Shown: positions 1 to 8,386 of the stretch, in pieces | Position numbering within the stretch: the first letter of the stretch is position 1 | How the letters are laid out: each line of letters begins with the position of its first letter | Assembly: GCA_963809715.1 (NCBI GenBank) | Contig: CAWEKO010000004.1 | Span: forward strand, 1-64,000 | Direction of reading: 5' to 3' | DNA: 64,000 nt | Source: Bog-473 sp963809715 | GTDB lineage: Bacteria; Actinomycetota; Acidimicrobiia; Acidimicrobiales; RAAP-2 | Notes under the pieces: generated by a model | Seen by the model: the letters and a program-made list of their open reading frames with translations, nothing else | Databases searched by the model: none | What the model was told of the DNA's origin: nothing | Program-made: the position numbers and the translations under genes

Positions 1-602
1 GTACTTCGGGATCTTGCGCTGCGGCTTGGGACGGGGAGCCTGCAGAAGTGGGTTGATCGGGATCATGCCGGCCTGAACCGCCAACCTGAAGGTGGCGGAG
101 AGCGGGGCTCGGATTCGGTTGACGGTGTTCGGCGACAGCGGCTTCCCGGGCCCGGGCTTGCCGTCCTTGCCCTTCTTCCTCTTGGCGCCGCCTTCCTTCA
201 GGAGCTTGCGCTGCCAGGCCAGGATGACCTCGGGCGTGACGTCGCGGACCCGTCGATCGCCGATGTAGGGCCGGATGTAGTCGTCCGCGTACTGGCGGTA
301 GTCGAAGCGGGTCTTCAGCGCCAGGTTCTGGTCGGCGTCGATCCCGTCGAGGTAGAGATCGAGGAGCTCGTTGACCTTGAGACCGGCCGACGACGGAGCG
401 AGCTGGCCCCGGTCGATCTTGGCCAGGACCTCCCGGCGCTCACGGGCGGCCTCGGCCATGGTGGCGGAAACCCCGCCGGGTGATCTGGTCGCGCTTGCCG
501 GTCAGCGGGTCCTGGCCGACGGTGACCTTGAAGTACCACTTGCCCCGCGGCGTCCTGGTACACGCCCGGCGGTCTGGCCGGCATGACGACCCCTTCCGAC
601 AA
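1..602 (-). pseudogene. Tyrosine site-specific integrase, N-terminal part, frameshifted and cut by window edge
   Basis: On the minus strand the order is an N-terminal segment with PPGVYQDAAG, then KWYFKVTVGQDPLTGKRDQI (phage-type integrase arm-binding domain), then MAEAARERREVLAKIDRG and a core-binding region ending PLSPNTVNRIRAPLSATF. These three blocks lie in three different frames. The changes fall at a GGGG run near 545 and at a CC pair near 470; removing one base at each would restore a continuous protein. The catalytic domain would lie left of the window. The gene points away from the adjacent tRNA-Arg, the usual arrangement of an integrase beside its tRNA attachment site. Whether the shifts are real decay or assembly error cannot be told here. 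Confidence 0.7.
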
Positions 603-697
603 TCTTTGAGAACCATTCCGGTTCTCAAAATGTTCTCACGGGGCTGTTCTCGGCTCAAGCGATCTGTGGAAAACCGCTCTGACCTGGACTTATAGTG

Positions 698-771
698 CGC
701 GCTCGGAGGGATTCGAACCCCCAACCTTCTGATCCGTAGTCAGATGCTCTAGTCCGTTGAGCTACGAGCGC
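698..771 (-). tRNA. tRNA-Arg (anticodon ACG)
   Basis: The minus strand folds as a full cloverleaf. The acceptor stem GCGCTCG/CGAGCGC is perfect over 7 bp, the D arm contains TAGCTCAAC, the anticodon loop CTACGGA sits on a 5-bp TCTGA/TCAGA stem, and the T loop is TTCGAAT. The anticodon is ACG. CCA is not encoded (the sequence continues GCA). The 3' end faces the integrase remnant about 95 bp away, so the 3' half is the likely attachment core. Confidence 0.95.
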
Positions 772-927
772 CGGTTTGAGATCGTTCATACTACCGGACC
801 CCGGAGACCGGCCGACTGGAAGAAAAGAGCTGGTCAGACCAAACGTCGCCGGCAGGCAGGCTGCGGAGCCAGGCGATGGCCGGGGATTGGACCTACTCTC
901 CACTCTGGACGAGAGGAGCGACTGCTG

Positions 928-1341
928 ATGCGCTTCGACCACATGGAGCTCACGGTGGCACGCGGCTCGCTGACCAGCGAGTTCTGCCAGGAGGTCGACG
1001 CCTTCTATGGCGCGGTGTTCGGCTGGAGCGCCTTCGACAGCCAGGTGGGCAATCGGACTGCACACCTCCTCCAGCCCGACCCGAATCAGTTCATTCTTCT
1101 CGTCGAGAGCGACACGCCGATGTCGGTGCAGGGGATCGAGCACCTCGGACTCTTGCTGGACTCGCGCGCCGAGGTCGACCAGCGGCGCGACGAGTGCGAG
1201 CGCTACGCCGAGAAAGACGACCGGGTCTCGGTCCTGCGCCAGGACGACCTCGTGTATCCGGCTCTCACCGTCCACACTTTCTATCTGAAGTACCTGCTCC
1301 CCATCTCCTTCGACGTGCACAGCTTCGACCACGCGGGTTGA
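928..1341 (+). CDS. VOC (glyoxalase/bleomycin-resistance fold) family protein
   Basis: This 137-residue protein starts MRFDHMELTV and matches a single VOC module: an N-terminal HMELTV strand, a DAFYGAVFGW segment (metal/substrate-side helix) and a GIEHLGLLLDS second half. The start at 928 was chosen over an upstream in-frame ATG because GAGAGGAG lies ten bases upstream and the fold begins there. VOC proteins bind a metal and act as lyases, dioxygenases or isomerases; the substrate cannot be read from sequence. It is transcribed away from the tRNA and converges on the P450. Confidence 0.8.
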   Translation: MRFDHMELTVARGSLTSEFCQEVDAFYGAVFGWSAFDSQVGNRTAHLLQPDPNQFILLVESDTPMSVQGIEHLGLLLDSRAEVDQRRDECERYAEKDDRVSVLRQDDLVYPALTVHTFYLKYLLPISFDVHSFDHAG

Positions 1342-1445
1342 ACCTCAGCGCCCGGCGCTGGGTCGCCGTGAGGCTCGCAGCGGTAGGGGTTGTCGGGCGC
1401 GCTGGAGGTGAAGGCCCGCCGTGCTGCCTGGGGCGGCGGACCTGG

Positions 1446-2648
1446 TCAGACGGAGATGGGCAGCTTGGAGTAGCCCCGCACGGTGCTGGTGTAGAGCGGC
1501 ACCGCCTGGTCCAGGTTGACCGACCACTCCGGGTAGCGCTTGAAGGTCTCCTCCAGGGCGATCCGGGCCTCGGTGCGGGCCAGCGCCGCCCCCAGGCAGA
1601 AGTGGATGCCGTAGCCGAAGGAGACGTGGTGGTCGATCTTCCGGTGGATGTCGAAGCGGTCGGCGTCGGGGAAGGCCCGGTCGTCGCGGCCGGCCGAGCC
1701 GGTGATCATCACGACCTTGGAGCTGGCCGGGATGGTCTGGCCGTGCACCTCGACGTCGGCGGTGCACCAGCGGCTCTGCACCGGTGACGGCGCCTCGTAG
1801 CGCAAGAGCTCCTCGACCGCGTTCGGGATCAGGCCGAAGTCGTTGGCCAGCTCGGTGCGCTGATCGGGGTTGTTGTCGAGGGTGAGCGCGGCCCAGCCGA
1901 GGAGGCGGGCCACCGTCTCGGTACCGGCGCTGCCGATGAGGAGGGCGAAGTTGGCCGCCTGCTCCATGGTGAGACGGCGGACCTCCCCGTCCTCCTCGGT
2001 GATCTCCATGGCAAGGAGGTCGGTGAACATGTCGTCGCGCGGATTCTTCTTGCGGTCTCTCAGGACCTCTCCGGTGTAGCCCATCATCTTGCCCATCGCT
2101 TCGGCGGAGACGTCGTTGGACATGCCCTGCTCGGGGTCGAGGTGGAAGGACTCGTCGATCCAGCCGCGGAACATGTCGCGGTCGGCCGGGTCGACGCCGA
2201 GGAGGGCGGCGATGACGTAGGCGGGGACGCGGGCGCCGAAGTCCTGGACGTAATCGAATGAGCTCTGGCCGGCGAGACCGTCGAGAAGCCGGATGCAGAG
2301 GGCGCGGATGTCCTCCTCGAGCAGGGTCATGCGCCGCGGGGTGAAGGCCTTGGACACCAGCCGGCGGTAGCGGGTGTGCTCGGGCGGGTCCATGAAGATC
2401 ATCATCTCGATGTCGATCCGGTCGGCCGTGATGATCTCGAGCACGGTGCCGTGGGAGGAGAGGAACGTCTTGGGGTCGCGGCTGAAGGCGTCGACGTCGG
2501 CGAAGCGGCTGACGGCGTAGAAGTCGAGGTCCTCGTTGTAGTAGAGCGGAGCCTCGTCGCGCAGGCGCTTCCAGACGGCGTGAGGGTCGGCCTTGTACTT
2601 CTCGTTGATCGGATCCCAGGCGAGCGGTTCGGTGTCGATGGCGGTCAT
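1446..2648 (-). CDS. Cytochrome P450
   Basis: About 400 residues, normal for a soluble bacterial P450. The I-helix carries SAGTETVARLLG (oxygen-activating A-G-x-E-T), the K-helix EELLRYE (ExxR), and the heme loop FGYGIHFCLGAALAR with the thiolate cysteine near residue 351. There is no N-terminal membrane anchor. Two ATGs lie at 2654 and 2648; the second is preferred because GGAAGGA sits at proper spacing before it. No ferredoxin or reductase gene is adjacent, so redox partners must be encoded elsewhere. The glucokinase gene lies upstream on the same strand, 58 bp away. The substrate is unknown. Confidence 0.95.
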   Translation of the reverse strand: MTAIDTEPLAWDPINEKYKADPHAVWKRLRDEAPLYYNEDLDFYAVSRFADVDAFSRDPKTFLSSHGTVLEIITADRIDIEMMIFMDPPEHTRYRRLVSKAFTPRRMTLLEEDIRALCIRLLDGLAGQSSFDYVQDFGARVPAYVIAALLGVDPADRDMFRGWIDESFHLDPEQGMSNDVSAEAMGKMMGYTGEVLRDRKKNPRDDMFTDLLAMEITEEDGEVRRLTMEQAANFALLIGSAGTETVARLLGWAALTLDNNPDQRTELANDFGLIPNAVEELLRYEAPSPVQSRWCTADVEVHGQTIPASSKVVMITGSAGRDDRAFPDADRFDIHRKIDHHVSFGYGIHFCLGAALARTEARIALEETFKRYPEWSVNLDQAVPLYTSTVRGYSKLPISV

Positions 2649-2706
2649 CGGCATTCCTTCCAGATTGTGGCGGCCGGCTCCAACAGGTGGCGAGCGGTCG
2701 CGGTGG

Positions 2707-3474
2707 TCACACGGACAGGTGTTTGTCTTCCCAGATTTTGATCCCGCCGAGGATGCCCGCCGAGTTGTCGACGACGGTGATGCGGTCGAGCACCTGGCCC
2801 AGGTCGCGCCGGTTCACCCGGGCGCCGTTGCCGCCGCCGATGTAGAGGTGGTCGAAGTGGGTCAGGACGTCGAGGTAGGTGATGGCCCTCTGCACCCGCT
2901 TGTTCCAGCGCTTGTCGCCGATCTCCTTGCGGGTGTGCTCGCCCAGCTGGACGTTGAAGGTCTCGCCCTTGCGGAACTCGACCTGGGAGAACTCCATGTG
3001 CGGGAGCAGCCGGCCCGCCATGAAGAAGGCGGAGCCGAACCCGGTGCCGAGCGTGATGACGGCCTCGAAGCCCTGGCCCGAGATGGCGGCCAGGCCCTGC
3101 ACGTCGGCGTCGTTGGCCACCCGGGCGGGCTTGCCGATGGCCGTGGAGAGGGCGGAGGCCATGTCGAAGTCGGTCCAGTCCTTCAGCAGCTTGGGGTCCA
3201 TGTCGGAGCCGGGGCCCGTCTTGCACACGAAGTGCGGCGCGGTGAGCACGTGGCCCAGGCGCACCATGCCGGGGAAGCCGGCCGAGATGCGGTCGAAGGC
3301 GGGCAGCTTGTCGGCCAGCCCCTTCAGCTTCTCGACCATCAGATCGGGTGGCATCGGGTAGGTGGTCGGGATGCGGACCCGGTCGGCCACCATGCCGCCG
3401 GCGGCGTCGAGCACGTTGGCCTTGAGGCCGGTGCCGCCGATGTCGATCGACAGGGTGTAGGGGTGGTCGTGCAC
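2707..3474 (-). CDS. ppgK: Polyphosphate glucokinase-like ROK kinase (possible frameshifted N-terminus)
   Basis: The ROK/actin-fold kinase begins LSIDIGGTGLKANVLD, the phosphate-1 signature typical of polyphosphate/ATP glucokinases. It has a VANDADVQGLAA segment containing the catalytic aspartate, ITLGTGFGSAFF and IGGGNGARVN. The family phosphorylates glucose using polyphosphate or ATP. The frame opens with GTG at 3474. However, a Thr/Asp-rich start beginning at 3556 (MTSTDETTTDS...), preceded by a GGTGAG ribosome site, runs into this protein if one C of a CCCC run near 3488 is removed. The true start may therefore be 3556 with an indel. Confidence 0.85.
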   Translation of the reverse strand: MHDHPYTLSIDIGGTGLKANVLDAAGGMVADRVRIPTTYPMPPDLMVEKLKGLADKLPAFDRISAGFPGMVRLGHVLTAPHFVCKTGPGSDMDPKLLKDWTDFDMASALSTAIGKPARVANDADVQGLAAISGQGFEAVITLGTGFGSAFFMAGRLLPHMEFSQVEFRKGETFNVQLGEHTRKEIGDKRWNKRVQRAITYLDVLTHFDHLYIGGGNGARVNRRDLGQVLDRITVVDNSAGILGGIKIWEDKHLSV

Positions 3475-3610
3475 CTCGGTGCCCGGGGCGCTCGGAGTCG
3501 GTTGTGGCGTCGTCGGTGGTGGCGGAGTCGGTGGTGGTCTCGTCAGTCGAAGTCATGAGGGCTCACCGAGAAGCGTAGCGAGCAGGGTTCTGTCCGGCGG
3601 AACGACCCGG

Positions 3611-4255
3611 TCATCCGAGGAGGACGTTGTGCACGCATTCGCGGAGCTGTACGCCCATCTCGGCGTTGGTCTCCTCGTTGAACGCTTCGCTGGCCAGGAC
3701 GAGACCCGAGAAGATCACGCCGAAGCTGGCGGCCATGCGGACCCGGTCGCGCAGGGAGACCCGGGAGTCGCCGAGGAGCTGGCGGAAGCGGTTCTGGATG
3801 TCCTCGTGCTCGGCCTCGTGGCCCTCGCTGTGCATCTTCTCCATGGCGGCCTGGTTGCGCTCGTGCATGAGGAAGAGCTTGCGCTGGACGAGCATCTGGT
3901 CGACCAGCCCGTCGAGGATCTCGGCCCAGCGCTCGAGCGTGACCGGCTCGTCACCCAGGGAGGCGATGGCGTCCTTGCCGAACTCGTGCAGGCGCATGTG
4001 CAGCGCCATGAGGATGTCCTCTTTGCTGGCGAAGTGGTAGTAGAGGGCGGCCTTGGTGACGCCCAGGCGTTCGGCGATCTCCCGCAGGCTGGTGCCGTCG
4101 TAGCCCTGGTCGGAGAAGAGGTCGAGCGCCACATCGAGAATGCGCTCGCGGGTGGAGGCGGGATCGGGGGTGAGGGCGTCGACCTGGGGCTTCGTGCCGT
4201 TCTCGGTGCCGTTCTCGGTGCCGGCGTCGGCGGTCTGGGTCATCTTCCTCGACAT
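3611..4255 (-). CDS. TetR-family transcriptional repressor of the adjacent ABC exporter
   Basis: 214 residues. After a disordered 33-residue head, the TetR DNA-binding domain runs from about 34 to 85: RERILDVALDLF, SLREIAERLGVTKAALYYHF, then KEDILMAL. The C-terminal ligand-binding half is variable and does not identify an inducer. The gene is divergent from the ABC ATPase gene, 88 bp away, and the intervening DNA holds two matching quasi-palindromes, so it likely represses the exporter operon and itself. Confidence 0.92.
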   Translation of the reverse strand: MSRKMTQTADAGTENGTENGTKPQVDALTPDPASTRERILDVALDLFSDQGYDGTSLREIAERLGVTKAALYYHFASKEDILMALHMRLHEFGKDAIASLGDEPVTLERWAEILDGLVDQMLVQRKLFLMHERNQAAMEKMHSEGHEAEHEDIQNRFRQLLGDSRVSLRDRVRMAASFGVIFSGLVLASEAFNEETNAEMGVQLRECVHNVLLG

Positions 4256-4270
4256 TTCTCGGTGATTCTA

Positions 4271-4336
4271 CTTGACGACAGGTAAGTTCGTTCCCTACCA
4301 TGCTGTTGGTACGTACTTTACTTAACGACCGGTAAG
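4271..4336. promoter_or_regulatory. Two TetR operator-like sites and a promoter between the repressor and the exporter
   Basis: CTTGACGACAGGTAAG at 4271-4286 and CTTAACGACCGGTAAG at 4321-4336 are near-identical 16-mers, each partly palindromic (CTTAnCGnnCGnTAAG). The first overlaps a candidate -35 TTGACG (4272-4277) placed 18 bp before TACCAT (4296-4301), reading toward the ABC operon. The second ends at the ribosome binding site of the ATPase gene. This layout suits a TetR repressor that blocks RNA polymerase at two points. The binding itself is inference. Confidence 0.7.
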
Positions 4337-4343
4337 GAAGTCT

Positions 4344-5381
4344 ATGGCGACCGACCTGATGATTCAGGCCCAAGGATTGGAGAAGCGCTACGACGAGACC
4401 CAGGCCCTGGCCGGGGTCTCGTTCGAGGTGCCGGCGGGGACGATCCTCGGGCTGCTGGGGCCGAACGGCGCCGGCAAGACGACCGCAGTGCGGGTCCTGA
4501 CCACGCTGGCCGTGCCCGACGCCGGGACGGCGACGGTGGCCGGGATCGACGTGGTGAGGCACCCGAACGAGGTCCGGCGCCACATCGGCGTGGCCGCCCA
4601 GGATGCGACGCTGGACCCGCTGCTGACCGGTCGCCAGAACCTGGCCCTGGTCGGGGAGCTGTCCGACATGGGCCGGGCGGCGTCCAAGGCCCGGGCCGTC
4701 GAGCTGCTCGAGCGGTTCGAGCTGACGTTCGCGGCGGACCGGGTGCTCAAGGGCTACTCGGGCGGCATGCGGCGGCGCCTGGACCTGGCGGCGTCGATGA
4801 TGACCCGGCCGCCCGTCCTGTTCCTGGACGAGCCGACGACGGGACTGGACCCGACCTCACGCCAGCGGGTGTGGGACGCCATCCGCGAGCTCCTCGGCGA
4901 GGGCGTGACCGTGCTGCTGACGACGCAGTATCTCGAAGAGGCGGACGAGTTGGCGCACCAGATCGTGGTCGTGGACCACGGGCGGGTCATCGCCGACGGC
5001 ACGCCGCAGGCGCTGAAAGATGCGGCCAAGGGCGCGCACCTCGAGGTGCTGCTGTCGGCGCCGCATGCCGATGCGGTGCGGACCCTGGCGCCGCTGGTGG
5101 CGGGCGAGGTGAGCGTGAGCGACGACGGACGGCGCCTGTCGGCCGGCGTGGACACGACGTCGGGGTTGGCGACCGCCGTGGTGCGGGCGCTCGATGCGGC
5201 CGGAGTGCTGGTCGACAACATCGAGGTGCGCCAGCCCTCACTCGACGACGTGTTCTTCTCGCTGACGGGTGAGCACGTCGAAGAGGTGGTGGTCGGGGAC
5301 GGCGAAGACGGCGCGGACGGTGCGTCGGCGGACGGTTCCAACAGCCGGTCGGCGACTGAACTGGAAGGGGCGAACGCCTGA
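4344..5381 (+). CDS. ABC exporter ATP-binding protein (DrrA-like)
   Basis: 345 residues with a complete nucleotide-binding domain: Walker A GPNGAGKTT, signature YSGGMRRRLDLA, Walker B LFLDEPTTGLDP, and TTQYLEEADELAHQI, a hallmark of the daunorubicin-resistance DrrA class. After the ATPase core comes a DrrA-type C-terminal domain ending VRQPSLDDVFFSLTG, then an acidic Ser/Gly tail. It should energise the permease encoded next; the stop and the permease start overlap as TGATG, so the two are translationally coupled. Regulation is probably by the divergent TetR protein. The cargo (drug, lipid or polyketide) is not readable. Confidence 0.95.
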   Translation: MATDLMIQAQGLEKRYDETQALAGVSFEVPAGTILGLLGPNGAGKTTAVRVLTTLAVPDAGTATVAGIDVVRHPNEVRRHIGVAAQDATLDPLLTGRQNLALVGELSDMGRAASKARAVELLERFELTFAADRVLKGYSGGMRRRLDLAASMMTRPPVLFLDEPTTGLDPTSRQRVWDAIRELLGEGVTVLLTTQYLEEADELAHQIVVVDHGRVIADGTPQALKDAAKGAHLEVLLSAPHADAVRTLAPLVAGEVSVSDDGRRLSAGVDTTSGLATAVVRALDAAGVLVDNIEVRQPSLDDVFFSLTGEHVEEVVVGDGEDGADGASADGSNSRSATELEGANA

Positions 5382-6235
5382 TGACGACCACCACGCTTTC
5401 GACGACAACGGTCGGCGTCTCGACCCCACGGTCGAGCCGGCTGCTCGGCCCGGTGGCCGACATGTGGGCGATGACCCGGCGCAACCTGGTCCACATCTCG
5501 CGGGAGCCGATGCAGCTCTCGGACGTGACCATCCAGCCGGTCCTCTTCACCTTCCTGTTCGTCTTCATCTTCGGTGGGGCGATCCCGATCCCCGGCGGCG
5601 GCAGCTACAAGGACTACCTCCTGGCCGGAATCCTGGCCCTGAACCTGGTGACGTCCACCATGGGGACCGGGGTGGGGATGGCCACGGACCTGCACGAAGG
5701 GATGATCGACCGCTTCCGGGCCCTGCCCATGTGGCGGCCGGCCGTGCTGATCGGGCGCTCAGCGGCGGACTTCCTGACCTCGTGCCTGTGCGCGCTGATC
5801 GTGGGGTTGACCGGTCTGGTCGTGGGCTGGCGGCCCGACGCCAACTTCCTCGGCATCCTCAGCGGTTTCCTGGTGGTGCTGTTCTTCGCCTACTCGCTGA
5901 CGTGGATCGCCCAGATCGTCGGGCTGAACGCCAAGAGCCCCGAGTCGGCGGCGTCGTTCGGCTTCATCGTGCTGTTCCCACTGGCCTTCGTCTCCAACGC
6001 CATGGTGCCGACCCTGACCATGCCGGGCTGGCTCCAGGCCATCGCCGACTGGAACCCGGTGTCCGCCGTGTGCGCGGCGGTCCGTGAGCTGTGGGGCAAC
6101 CCGAACCCGTCGCACGTGATCAACGCCTGGCCGATGCAACACCCGGTCGAGGCGTCGCTCATCTGGTCGGTGGTGATCCTGGCCATCGCCGCACCGCTGG
6201 CGTCGTACTTCTTCAACAAGCGCTGCACGGAGTAG
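5381..6235 (+). CDS. ABC-2 type exporter permease (DrrB-like)
   Basis: 284 residues with the DrrB/ABC-2 membrane topology. After a 40-residue cytoplasmic head come hydrophobic segments, including PVLFTFLFVFIFGGAIPIP, LLAGILALNLVTSTMGTGVG, the FLTSCLCALIVGLTGLVVGW pair, FLVVLFFAYSLTWIAQIVGL, FIVLFPLAFVSNAMVP and a last helix near the C-terminus. IDRFRALPM after the second segment is the conserved coupling region of the family. The start overlaps the ATPase stop by one base. A strong hairpin follows 32 bp downstream, closing the operon. Confidence 0.93.
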   Translation: MTTTTLSTTTVGVSTPRSSRLLGPVADMWAMTRRNLVHISREPMQLSDVTIQPVLFTFLFVFIFGGAIPIPGGGSYKDYLLAGILALNLVTSTMGTGVGMATDLHEGMIDRFRALPMWRPAVLIGRSAADFLTSCLCALIVGLTGLVVGWRPDANFLGILSGFLVVLFFAYSLTWIAQIVGLNAKSPESAASFGFIVLFPLAFVSNAMVPTLTMPGWLQAIADWNPVSAVCAAVRELWGNPNPSHVINAWPMQHPVEASLIWSVVILAIAAPLASYFFNKRCTE

Positions 6236-6267
6236 CTCCGGGTGTCCGTGCCCGCTCGAGGGTCGTC

Positions 6268-6304
6268 GACCAGGGGCCGGGTTTCCCGGCTCGGTTCCCT
6301 GGTC
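6268..6304 (+). terminator. Hairpin terminator after the TetR-linked exporter operon
   Basis: GACCAGGG (6268-6275) pairs with CCCTGGTC (6297-6304), and directly inside it GCCGGG (6276-6281) pairs with CCCGGC (6285-6290) around a TTT loop. A 6-base bulge is present on the 3' side only. There is no U-tract, as is common for actinobacterial terminators. Confidence 0.6.
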
Positions 6305-6359
6305 GGCCTTGTTCTCGGGGAGTGCAGACGTCGGCGTGGACTTCGGTAGCCTCACGGCT

Positions 6360-7772
6360 ATGACCGCAACACCTTGGCTGGGTGACGCCTGCTCGCTCGT
6401 CGATGCGTTCCGATCCGGGGACCTGTCCCCGACCGAAGCGCTCGAGGGTTCGCTGGCGGCAATCGAGAAATCGTCGTTGAACGCGGTCTGTTTCATCGAC
6501 GAGGAGCAGGCTCGCAAGTCGGCAGAAGCGGCGGACGTGACCCTTCCCTTCGGCGGCGTGCCGATCGGGGTCAAGGAGCTCGATCCGGTGAGGGGTTGGC
6601 CGCAGACCGAAGCCTCCCTCGTCTTCAAGGACCGGGTCGCCGACTACGACGGGACCATGACGGCGCGCCTGCGCGAGGCCGGGGCCGTGCTGGTCGGGCA
6701 GACGACCGCATCGGAGTTCGGCGGCATCAACGTCACCTACACCCGGCTGCACGGAGCGACCTCCAATCCCTACGACACCGAGCGGTCGCCCGGTGGTTCC
6801 TCCGGTGGCTCCGCCGCCTCGGTGTCCGGTGGGCTCCTCCCCATCTGTACGGGTGGTGACGGGGGTGGGTCGATCCGCATCCCGGCCGGCTTCACCGGTC
6901 TCTTCGGCCTCAAGGCGACCTTCGGGCGTATCCCCAAGGGCCCGCACACCGAGATCGAGCCGCTGACCGCCGTGATGGGCTGTCTGTCGCGCTCGGTCCG
7001 CGACACCGCCCGCTGGTTCGACGCCTGCAACGGCTACGACGAGTACGACCCCTACTCCCTGCCCCGGGTGTCGGGCTGGGAGGCCGGGCTCGGACAGCAG
7101 GACGTCGCGGGCTTGCGGGCGGTTGTCTGCGTCGACCTCGGCGCCGCCGTGGTGGCCTCGGCCGTGCGGGAGCGGGTGGAGGAAGCGGCCGCCCTGCTCA
7201 TCGGCGACGCCGGGCTGAACCGGGTCGACGTCCCGATCTCGTTGGCCCGGGGCGGACTGGAGTGGGCCTTGGCGGGGACGGCCAGCCTGCTCGTCGGGCT
7301 CGGTGACCTCTACCCCGCATGTGAGACCGAGTTCACCCCCGAGATCATGCTGGCGGCGAACATCGCGACCAACCACTTCGACATCGACACGGCGAAGAAC
7401 ATCGAGGCGCTCCGGCGCACCATGATTGTGCAGATGGCGGAGATCTTCGAGCAGGCCGACTTCATCATCTGCGCCACCAACCCCGACGTGGCCTTCGGCG
7501 CCGAGGGCCCGATGCCCACCGTGGTCGACGGGGTCGACCTGATCTCCGAACTCGGCTTCGAAGCGGCGCTGGGCAACAACGGCGCGCTGACCATCCCGGC
7601 CAATACGACCGGGCACCCGGCCGTCGCCATCCCGATCGGCACGGTGGACGGCCTGCCCGTCTCCATGCAGGTGATCGGTCGGCGTCATTCCGAGCCGTTG
7701 TTGCTCGAGCTGGCGCGCGTGGTGGAGATCGAACGACCGTGGCCTCTCGTGGCACCCGGCGCACCGGTCTGA
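6360..7772 (+). CDS. Amidase (amidase-signature family)
   Basis: 470 residues from an ATG at 6360, with the complete amidase signature: catalytic Lys72 in GVPIGVKEL, cis-Ser in SPGGSSGGSAA (147/148) and nucleophile Ser171 in GGDGGGSIRIPAG. The family hydrolyses carboxamides. GatA is excluded as a confident call because no gatB or gatC is nearby and the C-terminal half differs from a typical GatA, so a catabolic or detoxifying amidase is more likely. It is read from its own promoter region after the exporter terminator. An in-frame ATG at 6309 exists, but the family start fits 6360. Confidence 0.92.
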   Translation: MTATPWLGDACSLVDAFRSGDLSPTEALEGSLAAIEKSSLNAVCFIDEEQARKSAEAADVTLPFGGVPIGVKELDPVRGWPQTEASLVFKDRVADYDGTMTARLREAGAVLVGQTTASEFGGINVTYTRLHGATSNPYDTERSPGGSSGGSAASVSGGLLPICTGGDGGGSIRIPAGFTGLFGLKATFGRIPKGPHTEIEPLTAVMGCLSRSVRDTARWFDACNGYDEYDPYSLPRVSGWEAGLGQQDVAGLRAVVCVDLGAAVVASAVRERVEEAAALLIGDAGLNRVDVPISLARGGLEWALAGTASLLVGLGDLYPACETEFTPEIMLAANIATNHFDIDTAKNIEALRRTMIVQMAEIFEQADFIICATNPDVAFGAEGPMPTVVDGVDLISELGFEAALGNNGALTIPANTTGHPAVAIPIGTVDGLPVSMQVIGRRHSEPLLLELARVVEIERPWPLVAPGAPV

Positions 7773-7895
7773 AGACCGTCGCCGAGCGGTCGCGCCGACG
7801 TCTTGGCGCTCCGGGAGGCTGGTCCCACGACGTGAGCAACGTGAATCCGCCTGGGACTGGGCGCCGCAGGACTGTTGCCTTCGAACCGAGCGGTG

Positions 7896-8252
7896 TTATT
7901 CGTCAGGAAATGCCTGGGCCATCCGGACTCTGATGAGTTGCTCGACCAAGGGCTTCGGGAGCGGCGAGTCAACCGGGAACTGCAGCGCTCCCGTCGAGGT
8001 CTTGTAGCTTGCAACCTCGTCTCGAAGCAACGGAAACACCGAACCGCTATGAGGAAGGTAGCTCAGGTGGTTCTTGAATGCCGCGAATCCGGCGATGACT
8101 TTCCCGTCGACTCTGAACGCCGGGACTTGATATGAGATCCCTTCTTCCGCCGCCGGGACTACTTCAAGGATCGTCTGGCGCAGTCGCTGCAGAGTGGACC
8201 GTTTCGGCTCCTCGAGATCCGCCAGGTACTGATCGATCTCGTCACTGGACAC
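7896..8252 (-). CDS. DUF1801 (YdhG-like) domain protein
   Basis: About 118 residues: SSDEIDQYLADLEEPKRSTL, then EGISYQVPAFRVDGKVIAGFAAFKNHLSYLPH, and a C-terminal KPLVEQLIRVRMAQ helix. This is the DUF1801/YdhG fold related to frataxin-like iron chaperones, small cytosolic proteins of uncertain role. The GTG at 8252 fits the family start; an ATG at 8300 with AGGA just upstream is an alternative. It is the first gene of a lower-GC block and stands alone, convergent with the amidase. Confidence 0.8.
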   Translation of the reverse strand: MSSDEIDQYLADLEEPKRSTLQRLRQTILEVVPAAEEGISYQVPAFRVDGKVIAGFAAFKNHLSYLPHSGSVFPLLRDEVASYKTSTGALQFPVDSPLPKPLVEQLIRVRMAQAFPDE

Positions 8253-8386
8253 GTATCCGATTCTCGTGACACCTCCGCTCGAGGTCAAGAGCGCAGGCAT
8301 CCAATCCTGCGCTGCCGGGCTTGAGCGTGGGCTCGCTCCTCGCGATCCGTTCACCTCCGTTGACGGACCCGACCCACGCCTTGGCG

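Noticed and set aside
3479..4285. Long plus-strand frame opposite the TetR gene
   Set aside because: It is the reverse shadow of a clear TetR gene; its translation is Val/Gly/Glu/His-rich with no domain.
6213..7688. 491-codon minus-strand frame opposite the amidase
   Set aside because: Composition (Arg/Gly/His/Asp-rich) is typical of GC-rich antisense frames; the amidase on the plus strand has all catalytic motifs.
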